In this document: positions 44,320 to 54,600 of the stretch, one piece after another | Layout of the letters: every line of letters begins with the position of its first letter | Position numbering within the stretch: position 1 is the first letter of the stretch | Made by a program: the position numbers and the translations under genes | NCBI RefSeq assembly: GCF_005577435.1 | Contig: NZ_CP040396.1 | Location: forward strand, 2,794,501-2,858,500 | Direction: 5' to 3' | Length of the DNA: 64,000 nt | DNA from: Paenibacillus algicola | GTDB taxonomy: Bacteria > Bacillota > Bacilli > Paenibacillales > Paenibacillaceae | The notes under the pieces: model-generated | Databases searched by the model: none | Told to the model about the DNA's origin: nothing | The model's input: the letters and a program-made list of their open reading frames with translations, nothing else

Positions 44320-45078
44320 CTATTGCTTTCCTAGTGAATGTTCAAGGATGCGAAGCAGTAGATCCGCTTCAGGATGGAGGAAGAAGTGGTCACCCTGCAG
44401 CATATGCAGCTCAAAGCCACGACTAGTGTGGATGCGCCAGGCGTCCAGATCATCTTCATGGATACCCACATCCTTCCTTCCACCGATAGCGGTAATACCA
44501 CAGTCTAAAGGCTCGCCCGGCCGAAATTGATACGTATCACACAGTTCAAGATCTGCACGGATCACAGGCATGTACAGCTCCATCAGCTCCGCATGATTCA
44601 GCAGCTCCTCATTCGTGCCGTTTAACTGGCGCAGCTCAAGCTTTAGTTCCTCATCCGATAATAAATGACGGCCCTTCTTGGGGCGGGGAAGGTGAACGGC
44701 ACTAAAGGCGGAGACGAATAAATGCGACAACTGTCCAGTGCGGGAAGCACTGAGTTTACGCGCCAGCTCAAATGCGATCATGGCACCCATGCTGTGACCG
44801 AACAGCGCCAATGGCTTGTCCGTATATGGCATGATTTCATGGAGTAAACGATCAATCATTTCATCAAGGTGAACCAGCGGCTGTTCCATAAAACGCTCGC
44901 CTCTCCCCGGCAGCTTCACAGCAAGCACTTCAATCTGTGTGCTAAGCTTCTGGGGCCAATGCTGGTAGATCAAATGATTTCCTCCCGCATATGGCAAGCA
45001 AACAAGGCGTAATTGAGCATGGGGACGGGGTTCAGGAATGTGAATCCACGGATGTCCGGCCGCTAATGTATTGTTCAT
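44320..45078 (-). CDS. Stand-alone type II thioesterase of the PKS-NRPS cluster
   Basis: A 252-residue alpha/beta hydrolase of the GrsT/SrfAD kind. The start block is LRLVCLPYAGGNHLIYQHWP, followed by VLAVKLPGRGERF and the nucleophile elbow ALFGHSMGA. The catalytic His is in GDHFFLHPEAD, and an Asp precedes it. Type II enzymes remove wrong or stalled groups from carrier-protein arms. Because the NRPS has no terminal thioesterase domain, this protein may also release the product, but that is inference. It begins 29 bases after the NRPS stop, with AAAGGAG upstream, and is the last gene of the operon. Confidence 0.9.
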   Translation of the reverse strand: MNNTLAAGHPWIHIPEPRPHAQLRLVCLPYAGGNHLIYQHWPQKLSTQIEVLAVKLPGRGERFMEQPLVHLDEMIDRLLHEIMPYTDKPLALFGHSMGAMIAFELARKLSASRTGQLSHLFVSAFSAVHLPRPKKGRHLLSDEELKLELRQLNGTNEELLNHAELMELYMPVIRADLELCDTYQFRPGEPLDCGITAIGGRKDVGIHEDDLDAWRIHTSRGFELHMLQGDHFFLHPEADLLLRILEHSLGKQ

Positions 45079-45107
45079 TGAGCTGTACTCCTTTCTCGCA
45101 CCAACAT

Positions 45108-48100
45108 CTATTCCAGAGCATAACTAGCAAATACAAGGCTTTCCAGATATACTGCAAGCTCTGCGATCGTCGGTTTCTCGAATAAGACTCGCAGCGGATG
45201 ACTCTCTCCCGTCTCATGCTGCAGCCTAATCATGAATCGAACGGCAAGCAGTGAATCTCCGCCTAATTCAAAGAAATTGTCATGTACACCAACAATGTTT
45301 AGCTTCAGAACATCCCGCCATAATGCCGCCAGTCTTTCCTCCAGATCTGTTCGAGGGAAAACGGTATCCATTGGCGGTGAGGATACATTTAGCTTAATGA
45401 CTGGCAGTGCCTTCCGATCTACTTTTCCATTACTTGTGAGCGGCATCGACTCCAATCTCAAGAAAACCGCCGGAAGCATATAGTGAGGCAGCTTGCTGGA
45501 AAGGTAGCTCCGCAGTTCTTCCTGCGTAATCTCGGCAGAAGCTTCGCGTCCTGTCCAATACGCAGCGAGCCTTGGCTTCTGATCTTCCGCAACCACGACA
45601 GCAGCAGCCGCTTCCCGAACCTCTGGATGTTGAGTAAGTGCGACCTCGATTTCGCCCAATTCAATACGATACCCCTGGACCTTGACTTGAAAGTCTTCAC
45701 GGCCTAAAAATTCAATGTTTCCATCAGGCAAATATCGTCCCAGATCGCCTGTCCGGTACAAACGTTCTCCCGTGCGGGGATGAATGATGAAGCTCGACGC
45801 CGTTTTTTCATCATCACGATAATATCCTTTGGCTAATCCAACTCCGCTAATATACAGATGTCCCGTCACCCACACAGGGCATGGCTCTAATGAAGCACTA
45901 TTCAACACGTGGAAGCCTTGATTTCGCATCGCACGCCCATAAGGAATACTGGACCAGCCAGGGTTCACCTCTTTGATTACATATAAAATGGACCAGATGG
46001 AAGCTTCCGTCGCTCCTCCCAAGCTCACAATTTCTGCACCTTTTGACAAGGAACGAATATCCTCTGGAAGTTTGAGCGGAATCCAGTCCCCGCTAAGGAG
46101 AATGAGACGCAGCGATTCCGGCACATCTACAAGCCTGCTTGCAGCGTATTCAACCAGCATCCCCATTAAAGCTGGAACCGAGTTCCACAAGGTTACACGC
46201 TCTTTTTGCATTAATGACATCCAGTGTGCAGGATCTTTTCTGCTCGCAGCCTCCGGCAAAACGATCGTCCCACCTGCAGCCAGGACACCGAAAATATCAT
46301 AAACAGACAGGTCAAAGCTAAGCGAGGATAAAGCCAGCACCCGATCCTTTTCAGTAATATTAAAAGAATCATTCACATCTAAAATCGTGTTGACTGCGCC
46401 CATGTGGTTAATCATGACGCCTTTAGGCTTACCTGTCGATCCCGACGTAAAAATAACATACGCCAAATCCTTCAACTGCTGGGCTGATTCCAGCGGTTCA
46501 TCCTCAACGCCTTCAGCAACTCCATCGTCGACAATGAGCCAGGTGATGGACTTGTCTTGCCGGTTCATCACCTCCTCAATCCATGGCTGGGTAAGCACAA
46601 TACTTACCTCGCCCTGCACTAACAAATAATTAATGCGTTCCTGAGGCAGCTCCGGATCAATCGGCAGATACGCTGCGCCGGACTTCAAGATGCTGACAAC
46701 GGCTGCGATCTGCTCCCAGCCTTTCTCCATCATCACAGCAACAAGCTGATTCGCCCCTGCACCGGATTGACGCAGCATGCGGCCCAGCCGATTCGTCAGC
46801 CGCTCCAGCTCTTCATAAGTCATAGAACGCTGCAGCATGGAAACGGCAGTGTGCATAGGAAATTGTCTGGCTTTTTGGCTAAACAGCTCATGTAGCATTA
46901 AACCCGCAGATTCTTCCTGTTCTTTCCTTTCGCCGGCTGAATCAAGCAGAGAGCTGTGAGGATGACGAATGACGTTTTGTTCATGCCAGATGGCGTCTTC
47001 ATTAGCAAGCCGGTACAGCAGGTCGAAAAAAGCGGTAAACATCTCCTCCAGCATGCCCTCCGGAAACAGCTCCCGAACGACGTCCCAATTACAGTAAAGT
47101 ACTTTTTCGTCTTCCCACACCCCGCAATCCAGCCATACCTGCGAGGTTTGCGTAATACTATACACCGGCTTCAAGTCGAATCCTGTTAGCTTGCGATCGG
47201 GGATAGGCAGCGTCAATGCACTCGTAAATACGACCGGCATAAGCGCACTTTGGTATTGACCGTGCATTCGGCTCAGCTCGCGCAACACCTGCACACCACT
47301 GACGTGATGATGTTCAAGATCATTCCATAGATTTGTCTGTGTCATTGCTGCGCGTTCTACAAAACGATCGGAGCCCGATCCATCGATTTCCAGCAAAGTG
47401 AGTGACGTAAATTCCCCAACCATTTCATTGACCTGCGGATGCAGCTGCATCCGATTCAGAAAGGTCAGATTCAGACAAAACCGCGGATGCTTGCTCCAGA
47501 CAGCAAGCACTTCGGCAAAGGCAGCAAGCAGCACACCCGATGCCGTCAGACCCATGGACGTTGCTTTAGTTTTTAAACGGCTCCAATGATCTCCTTCTAA
47601 GCGGTTATGCAGGCGTGTGAAGTATGGGTTTTTCAAAGAATCCGGGGATTTGGCCATTGGAAGCTCCGGAGCCGGAGGCAATTCAGGCACACGCGATTTC
47701 CAATACTCCAAGGAGCGTTGGTATGCACTTGACGCTTTCATCCGTTCCTCGGCCTGGACATAGTCCCGAAACGTAATCTTCAGCTCCGGCAGCTCGGCAT
47801 CCGGATTGTGGTGCAGTTCGGCCAGCTCCCGCAGAAGAACGACGTAGCTCCAGGCGTCAAACATCAGCGCATCCGAGCTCAGATGAATCCGGGCTCTGCC
47901 GTTATGAAGCAGGCTGACTCGAAGATCGAACACGGGCCACTTGTTCGTTGCAAGCATCTGATGCGACATCTCCTGCCTCAGTGATGCGAGCTTCAGCTCG
48001 ACTTCTTCCGGTTCCAGCTCTTGAAGCTGTATAAATGGAATCTGATAGAAAGGAACCTCCTTCAGCACCTGCTGCATCCCATCATCCGTAACAATAGCCC

Positions 48101-51100
48101 GTAGCATGTCATGGCGAACAATGAGTCTGTTCCAGGCCGACTCGAAACGATCGGCATCGAAATCCTCCACATCCAGTTCATCGTAGCTATGGGTCGAAAC
48201 ATTGCCCATTTCAAATGCATCGTTTCTTCCGATCCAGTAGGCTTGCTGTACATCGGTTAGCGGAAACTTCTCGTAGCGATTTTCGGCGTCGGGTATACAT
48301 TCCGGTATTTCATGAATGGCTTCTTTATAGTGTTCAAGCTCACCCTTCTCTTGCGCAATTACAGCAGCGAGCTCTGCAATGGTCGGAGCTTTAAACAGTA
48401 CCTGTATGGACAGATCTACCTTAAAAATCTTGCGGATCTGGGCGAGAATCTGAATCGCTAACAAAGAGTGGCCTCCACTGACAAAGAAGTCAGTATGAAT
48501 CCCCATTCTGGGCACTCTAAAAGCTTCAGTCCAGATTTCGCACAGCATCTCCTCGGTCAGCGTTCGTGGTGATACATAAGCATTGTTCAGGTCCATGAAT
48601 ATTTCCGGCGCTGGCAGCGCGTTCAGATCTATTTTTCCGTTAACCGTAAGAGGCAGTGTATCCACGATGATATAGGCAGCAGGCACCATGTAATCCGGCA
48701 AAATATTCTTGAGGGCTTGGCGCAGCCTTTCAATGTTCACCTCACTGCTGTCTTCAGGGATAATCCAAGCCGCCAGGATAGAATCCTCCCAAACCTTTAC
48801 AGCACATGCCTGTACCCCTGGATAAGAAGTAATGGAGGTCTCAATCTCCCCGAGCTCAATCCGATATCCTCTCAGCTTGATCTGATTGTCCATCCGCCCT
48901 ATCAGTTCCAGCCTGCCATCCCACAGAAAACGAGCCCTGTCACCTGTTCGGTAGAGCAGCGCGCCTTCCTCGTCACTGAATGGATGCTGTACAAATCGCT
49001 CTGCAGTTAGGTCCGGCCGGTTCCAATAGCCTGCAGCCAGCCCTCTCCCGCCAATATACAATTCACCCTCGATGCCGGCAGGAACCGGCTGTTGTGAAGC
49101 GTCTAACACATAGACATATTGGTTGGGAAACGGACGACCGATCGGCATGAGCTGATGAGGTGATAGGTCTTCAACGCCTGAGTCACAGTACGTAGTGTCG
49201 ATCGTGGCCTCGGTCAAACCATAAGAGTTAATCAATGTGGTTTGAGGACCGCACAACATTTTATACATCTCGTATTCATGCACATACCACCGATCAGATC
49301 CAATGCACAGCACACGCATAAAATCAAGAGTTCGACCTGTTTCCTTCAGAAACTGAACAAGATTTCGGAAAACAGCCGGCACAAATTCCGCGCAATCCAC
49401 CTGCTCATGCACCATGGTCTCGTACAATTGCTCCGCACTGAGGACTACATCCTTATCCACCAGCACAAGCTTGGCTCCGGAACAGAGCGCTCTAATCCAA
49501 TCGCCCGTGAACACATCAAACGAAAAGCTGGCCAGCTGCAAATGCGAGCGGGTCTCCGATGAAAGCCGGTATGCTTTCTCCCAGCCAACAAGGGCGTTCA
49601 CCAAGCTGGCATGGCGTACCAATGTGCCTTTGGGCTTCCCCGTTGTACCCGAGGTATAAATGAGATAAGCCAAGCTGTTCTCCGTACCGGAAACGGGAAG
49701 ATTGCCTTTCTCCCCTGCAAAATTTAACAATGTCTCACCATCAAGAGAGATCTGATTGATGGAGTAGTCTTTAAAATGATCTGTGGTCTGCATATGTGTC
49801 AGGAGAATAGAAATCTGCGCGTCCTCAAGCATAAATTCTATCCTGTCAGCCGGGTAGCTGGGATCAATGGGCACGTATGCCCCCCCTGCTTTCAGAACGG
49901 CCAGCACGGCGGCGACCATATCCATGGAACGTTCCAGACAAATGCCTACACGGCTGCCGTGCTCAACACCTGCTTGCTGCAGTGAACGTGCGATCTGATT
50001 TGCTCTCGCATTCAGCTCATCGTAGGTCCACACTTGTTTGTTATGCACTAAAGCAGGCCGTTCAGGCGTTGCGTCAGCCTGCCGCTCGAACCATTGATGG
50101 ATCTGCAGTTCACGTTCATATGCCAAGGATTCTCCGCTCCATTCGTAAAGAATGGTATGCCGCTCTGTCTCAGATAGCATCGGCAATGCAGAAATGGGGC
50201 AATCCTCCATACGTACAACGGATTCCGCAAGAGTGCAGAAATGATCAGCCATTCGGACAATACGCTGACGGTCAAACAGATCTGTATTGTATTCAAATAT
50301 GCATGTAGGACCTTCAGGACCTTCGTAAATGTCCAGTGAAACATCAAATTTCGCCGTCCCGCCGTCCACGGCTTCATATACAATGGAGCGTTCGCCGAGC
50401 ATCATTTCAGGCAGCGCATTCTGATAGGTAAACAGCACCTGAAACAATGGGTTATGACTCAAGCTCCGTTCAGGATTCACTGCATCTACCAGTCGATCAA
50501 ATGGAATATCCTGATGCTCATAGGCCTCCAGTGCCGTCTGGCGAACCTTACCAAGCAGATCCGCAAAAGAGGGTTCGCCGGATAGGTCTGTTCGCATGGG
50601 CAGTGTGTTCACGAACACGCCGATGGCCTGCTCAGTGTTAGGCAGATGACGGCCGGAGATCGGAAAGCCTACCGTAATGTCAGTCTGTCCTGAATAACGG
50701 TAGAGGAGTACCTTGAAGAGAGTGAGCAGAGTCATAAACAACGTAGCTTCCTGTTTTCGACTAAATGATTTCAAGTCGTCATACAGCGCCTGAGGCAGCA
50801 GCACAGTATACGCAGCCCCTTTAAACGTCTGAACCGGTGGACGCGGCCGATCTGTTGGCAGCTCAAGCACCGGCAGTTGACCCTGGAGATGCCCGGTCCA
50901 ATAACGAAGCTGCTTGTCCAACACCATTTCATTCACTTTTTCTCGCTGCATGGCCACATAGTCTGAATATTGGAGTGTTGGAACCGGGAGTGAAGATACC
51001 TCAGCACCGGAAGCTAAAGTCTGGTAGATGGCTGCCAGCTCTTTAATGAAAACGCTCAGCGACCACCCATCGAATATGATATGATGCATCGTTACAATGA

Positions 51101-51623
51101 GACGATATTCGTCACTCTTCAGCCTGACGAGCGTAGCCCACCACACGGGTCCGTTTCGTAAATCACACGGTCTCTGGACATCTTCATTCTGAACCCGCAT
51201 CATTTCTAGTGATTGCAGCTGGTCCGGCAGAGCTTGAAGATCTACAGATTGCCATGACAGGCGGGGAAGGTCTGCCACGATCTGAACAGCCGCACCTTCC
51301 TGGTCCGAAGCAAATGTCGTACGCAGCACATCATGCCGGCGTGCCAGCTCCTCCATGCTGCGCTTGAGCAGCTTCTCATCCCAATCGCCACGCAGTTGAA
51401 ACCCCGATGGAATGTTGTAAAACGGGCTCTGTGGATCAAGCTCCTGCAAGAACCAGAGCCGCTGCTGGGTAAAGGAGAGAGGGTATCTCTCCTTGGATTT
51501 CCCGGCGGTGACAAGCTTTTCGTCAGCGGGGGACTCCTGCAGCTTTTTTTTGATTCCTTTTAAGAATTCCATTCGTTGGTCAGCAGTCAGTGCGGCCAGC
51601 TTGTCCTTTAATGTCTCATGCAT
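45108..51623 (-). CDS. Two-module NRPS: C-A(Orn?)-PCP-Cy-A(Cys)-PCP
   Basis: About 2171 residues. Module 1: condensation domain with MHHIIFDGWS (near 180), adenylation domain (TSGTTGKPKG near 650), carrier GGHSLL near 1050. Module 2: heterocyclisation domain, shown by FPLTDVQQAYWIGR near 1128 and DALMFD (DxxxxD instead of HHxxxDG) near 1251; adenylation domain (TSGSTGKPKG near 1728); carrier GGDSLL near 2121. My manual pocket codes are DVGECGSIDK (close to the ornithine code) and DLYNLSLIWK (the cysteine code). The chain ends about 45 residues after the last carrier, without thioesterase, reductase or terminal condensation domain. The ATG at 51623 overlaps the PKS gene by 8 bases. Confidence 0.92.
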   Translation of the reverse strand: MHETLKDKLAALTADQRMEFLKGIKKKLQESPADEKLVTAGKSKERYPLSFTQQRLWFLQELDPQSPFYNIPSGFQLRGDWDEKLLKRSMEELARRHDVLRTTFASDQEGAAVQIVADLPRLSWQSVDLQALPDQLQSLEMMRVQNEDVQRPCDLRNGPVWWATLVRLKSDEYRLIVTMHHIIFDGWSLSVFIKELAAIYQTLASGAEVSSLPVPTLQYSDYVAMQREKVNEMVLDKQLRYWTGHLQGQLPVLELPTDRPRPPVQTFKGAAYTVLLPQALYDDLKSFSRKQEATLFMTLLTLFKVLLYRYSGQTDITVGFPISGRHLPNTEQAIGVFVNTLPMRTDLSGEPSFADLLGKVRQTALEAYEHQDIPFDRLVDAVNPERSLSHNPLFQVLFTYQNALPEMMLGERSIVYEAVDGGTAKFDVSLDIYEGPEGPTCIFEYNTDLFDRQRIVRMADHFCTLAESVVRMEDCPISALPMLSETERHTILYEWSGESLAYERELQIHQWFERQADATPERPALVHNKQVWTYDELNARANQIARSLQQAGVEHGSRVGICLERSMDMVAAVLAVLKAGGAYVPIDPSYPADRIEFMLEDAQISILLTHMQTTDHFKDYSINQISLDGETLLNFAGEKGNLPVSGTENSLAYLIYTSGTTGKPKGTLVRHASLVNALVGWEKAYRLSSETRSHLQLASFSFDVFTGDWIRALCSGAKLVLVDKDVVLSAEQLYETMVHEQVDCAEFVPAVFRNLVQFLKETGRTLDFMRVLCIGSDRWYVHEYEMYKMLCGPQTTLINSYGLTEATIDTTYCDSGVEDLSPHQLMPIGRPFPNQYVYVLDASQQPVPAGIEGELYIGGRGLAAGYWNRPDLTAERFVQHPFSDEEGALLYRTGDRARFLWDGRLELIGRMDNQIKLRGYRIELGEIETSITSYPGVQACAVKVWEDSILAAWIIPEDSSEVNIERLRQALKNILPDYMVPAAYIIVDTLPLTVNGKIDLNALPAPEIFMDLNNAYVSPRTLTEEMLCEIWTEAFRVPRMGIHTDFFVSGGHSLLAIQILAQIRKIFKVDLSIQVLFKAPTIAELAAVIAQEKGELEHYKEAIHEIPECIPDAENRYEKFPLTDVQQAYWIGRNDAFEMGNVSTHSYDELDVEDFDADRFESAWNRLIVRHDMLRAIVTDDGMQQVLKEVPFYQIPFIQLQELEPEEVELKLASLRQEMSHQMLATNKWPVFDLRVSLLHNGRARIHLSSDALMFDAWSYVVLLRELAELHHNPDAELPELKITFRDYVQAEERMKASSAYQRSLEYWKSRVPELPPAPELPMAKSPDSLKNPYFTRLHNRLEGDHWSRLKTKATSMGLTASGVLLAAFAEVLAVWSKHPRFCLNLTFLNRMQLHPQVNEMVGEFTSLTLLEIDGSGSDRFVERAAMTQTNLWNDLEHHHVSGVQVLRELSRMHGQYQSALMPVVFTSALTLPIPDRKLTGFDLKPVYSITQTSQVWLDCGVWEDEKVLYCNWDVVRELFPEGMLEEMFTAFFDLLYRLANEDAIWHEQNVIRHPHSSLLDSAGERKEQEESAGLMLHELFSQKARQFPMHTAVSMLQRSMTYEELERLTNRLGRMLRQSGAGANQLVAVMMEKGWEQIAAVVSILKSGAAYLPIDPELPQERINYLLVQGEVSIVLTQPWIEEVMNRQDKSITWLIVDDGVAEGVEDEPLESAQQLKDLAYVIFTSGSTGKPKGVMINHMGAVNTILDVNDSFNITEKDRVLALSSLSFDLSVYDIFGVLAAGGTIVLPEAASRKDPAHWMSLMQKERVTLWNSVPALMGMLVEYAASRLVDVPESLRLILLSGDWIPLKLPEDIRSLSKGAEIVSLGGATEASIWSILYVIKEVNPGWSSIPYGRAMRNQGFHVLNSASLEPCPVWVTGHLYISGVGLAKGYYRDDEKTASSFIIHPRTGERLYRTGDLGRYLPDGNIEFLGREDFQVKVQGYRIELGEIEVALTQHPEVREAAAAVVVAEDQKPRLAAYWTGREASAEITQEELRSYLSSKLPHYMLPAVFLRLESMPLTSNGKVDRKALPVIKLNVSSPPMDTVFPRTDLEERLAALWRDVLKLNIVGVHDNFFELGGDSLLAVRFMIRLQHETGESHPLRVLFEKPTIAELAVYLESLVFASYALE

Positions 51624-54600
51624 GCTCGTTCCCCCTGCCGGCAGCCGCTTCCTGCAGCAGCGCTTCGACTTCTTCAAGACTCAGTGACTCCGCCTCTGAC
51701 AGCAACGCCTGTACCTCATCGCTGTCATTCTTCTCACCTGGCACCGGCAGCTGCGGCAGCAAAAGTGCCACCAATTGCGCCACGCTGGAGCCTTTTAGCA
51801 GTTCAACGACAGCCACAGTCGTGCCTAATCTGGATTCAATCACATTCTTCATTTCAATCGCCATCATAGAATCCAACCCCCAAGCATGAATGGGATGATC
51901 CGGCAGCAGCTGCGAACTCTGAATCCGCAGGATGGAAGAAGCTACCTCTGTTATATATTGCTCCAGTAGATGCTTTCGTGCCTCCATGTCCGGAAGACGC
52001 TGTAATTGGCTAAGGATGTCGACGGAGTGATTGGAAGGTCCCTGCTGAGCTTGAGTATCTCCCTGCTGAACCACCAGCTGCTCCAGCATGATTGGCGCAA
52101 TCCCCATCGGGAAATTCTTCTCGGCAACGACCGGCCAATCTGCAGCAACGACTGTTGCTTGTACCGACTGCTGACCGAGCAGAATCTCCATCGCCTTTAG
52201 ACCCTGTTCATTACTCATCGGATACAGGCCGCGATGACTAAAAAATGTAATCAGGTCAAGCTGTGTCGCCATTCCGACCTCGCCCCACGGTCCCCAGTTA
52301 ATGCTGAGTGCGGGTAAGCCAAGCCTTTGGCGATAATGTGCTACGGCGTCCAAGAAAGCGTTGCCCGCCGAATAATTCGACTGTCCCGGCGATACGACGA
52401 CGGAGGCGATGGATGAAAACAGGACAAAGAAGTCCAGGGGCTTGTCCGCAAACTGAGAATGTAAATTCCAGGCCCCCATCACCTTCGGCCTCAAAACATT
52501 ACGAAATTGCTGCTGGTCCATCTGGATCAGAAGCTGAGGCTGGGCTACTCCGGCTGTATGAACGATGCCTCGAATAGCAGGCCAGTGTTCCCGTTCGTAG
52601 TCCGCGACGAATCGGGCAAGCTCTTTTTCATCTGCAATATCAAATCCTGCCACATGAACCGAAGCTCCCATCCGCTCAAGCTCCTGTACAGCTTTAATTC
52701 TGTGAGCCAGTGTGTGGTTGTCTATTGGATCAGACCACCTGGAACGTGGCGGCAGCGACTCGCGGCCCAGCAGAATAAGCCGGCGCGCACCACGTTCAAC
52801 CATCCAGCGGGCGATAAGAAGACCGAGTCCTCCCAAACCACCGGTAATGAGATAGCTGCTGTCCGCACGCAATGCTGCCGGTACTTGGTAAGGGGATTCT
52901 GCCTGGTCCTTTAACCGAAGTATATAGCGCTCTCCGCCACGAAAAGCGATTTGATCTTCTCCGTCAGAGGATAACAATTCGTCAGCAAGCCGACCTGCGT
53001 CGTCTACATCCTCCAGATCAACAATGCCTCCCCACATATCCATGTGCTCCTGATGTCCAATAGTACGTGCTAATCCCCATATCATGGACTGGGCAATCTC
53101 TAAGGGCTGACCGTGATTTTGAACGGCCTGGCAGTTTCGCGTCACAAGCCACAGCTTGGGCTTCTTCCGCCAGATACGATTTGACATTGCCTGCACCAGA
53201 TGCATCGTTGCTAGAACACCTTCGTCCTGTGCCTTTTGGAGACCTTCCAGATCAAGGGAACCCGCCGATGCTGCGTCCAGGCTCCACAAGTGGACAATAC
53301 CGGCTAGATCGGCATCATCTGCATCCATAATATCTTGTAACAATGATGAGAAGTCATTGGGGTTAAGCGGGTTGACCCAATATCGTCCGAGCGCAAGGTC
53401 AGATCGATAACGCATATCAGGATCTGAATATACTCGTATACACGAGTGCCCTCTCTGCTCCAGCTCCGCTACCAGTTTATCCGCAGCACCCTGACGATCC
53501 TGCAGTACGATCCATCGTCCTGTGTTAGCTGATAAAGGCGTTATGTCGTTGTCCCGCTGCTGTAATTCCCATCGAAGCTCGTAATGACTTTGCTTTTTTG
53601 AAGCCGGCTCCTGCTCATCCCGAAGTGATACCGCGTGACAGCCACGAATCTCCAGAATCACATGCCCTGCTTCGTCTAATAGCTGAATATCACCTTCGAG
53701 ACCCTGCTCATTCTGTTGTGTGATCTTAGCGTAAATCCACATCGTAGGGGTAAGATCACCGAAAACAAAGCCTTCACCGACACGAACCGGCATGTAAACT
53801 GAAGAGGATTGGGTGGATATGGGCAAAGCGGCCGCCATCACCTGGAAGCACACGTCCAGCACAGCCGGATGAATCCGATAAGAGGTCAGGTCACTACTTA
53901 TGTCGAGAGGGACATTTACACTGGCCAGTGCCTCTCCTTCTCCCTGCCACAGCTGGCGTATACCCTGAAATGATTTCCCGTATTCCAAGCCCATCGTCTT
54001 GAAATGCTCGTAGCATACGTCACTGTCCACTTCTTTACGGCAGCGTTGCTGCAAATCTGTAATATGAAGGCGTTCTGCATCTCTCTTGCCCTGGAAAGGT
54101 CTTACCTTCCCTTCTGCATGCAAAGTCCATTCCGAGTTTTGCGGATTACTGTATATGCTGAAGGAGGACGCTTGTGGATCCACAATGATCCGGAGTTTAA
54201 CGGTGCTTTTGTTGTCGATAAATAACGCTTTCACAAAGCTAATATGCTCGGTATACAGGGCATGTGCAGCTTTTCCGTACCATTCCCGCATGGCAGCCAT
54301 ACCCATTTCTACATAGCCTGCGCCAGGGAATACTATTGCGTTCTGGATCCGGTGATCGTTGAGGTAAGACAGTCTCCAAAGATCCAGCTCCACTTCCCAG
54401 GTAGGATCAGGCGATGGAATACGCCGTCCTAATAAGGGATGAACCTCCTTCTCAATCCGATCTTGAATTGAGGCAGCAGACTCCTGCCAGTGGCGTTCCC
54501 GCTGCCACGGATAGGACGGAAACGGAATAAATGGAACCTGATCCGGATAAAGCACATCCCAGCGGACATGACAGCCGTGTGCGTACAAGAGGCCCAGTGA

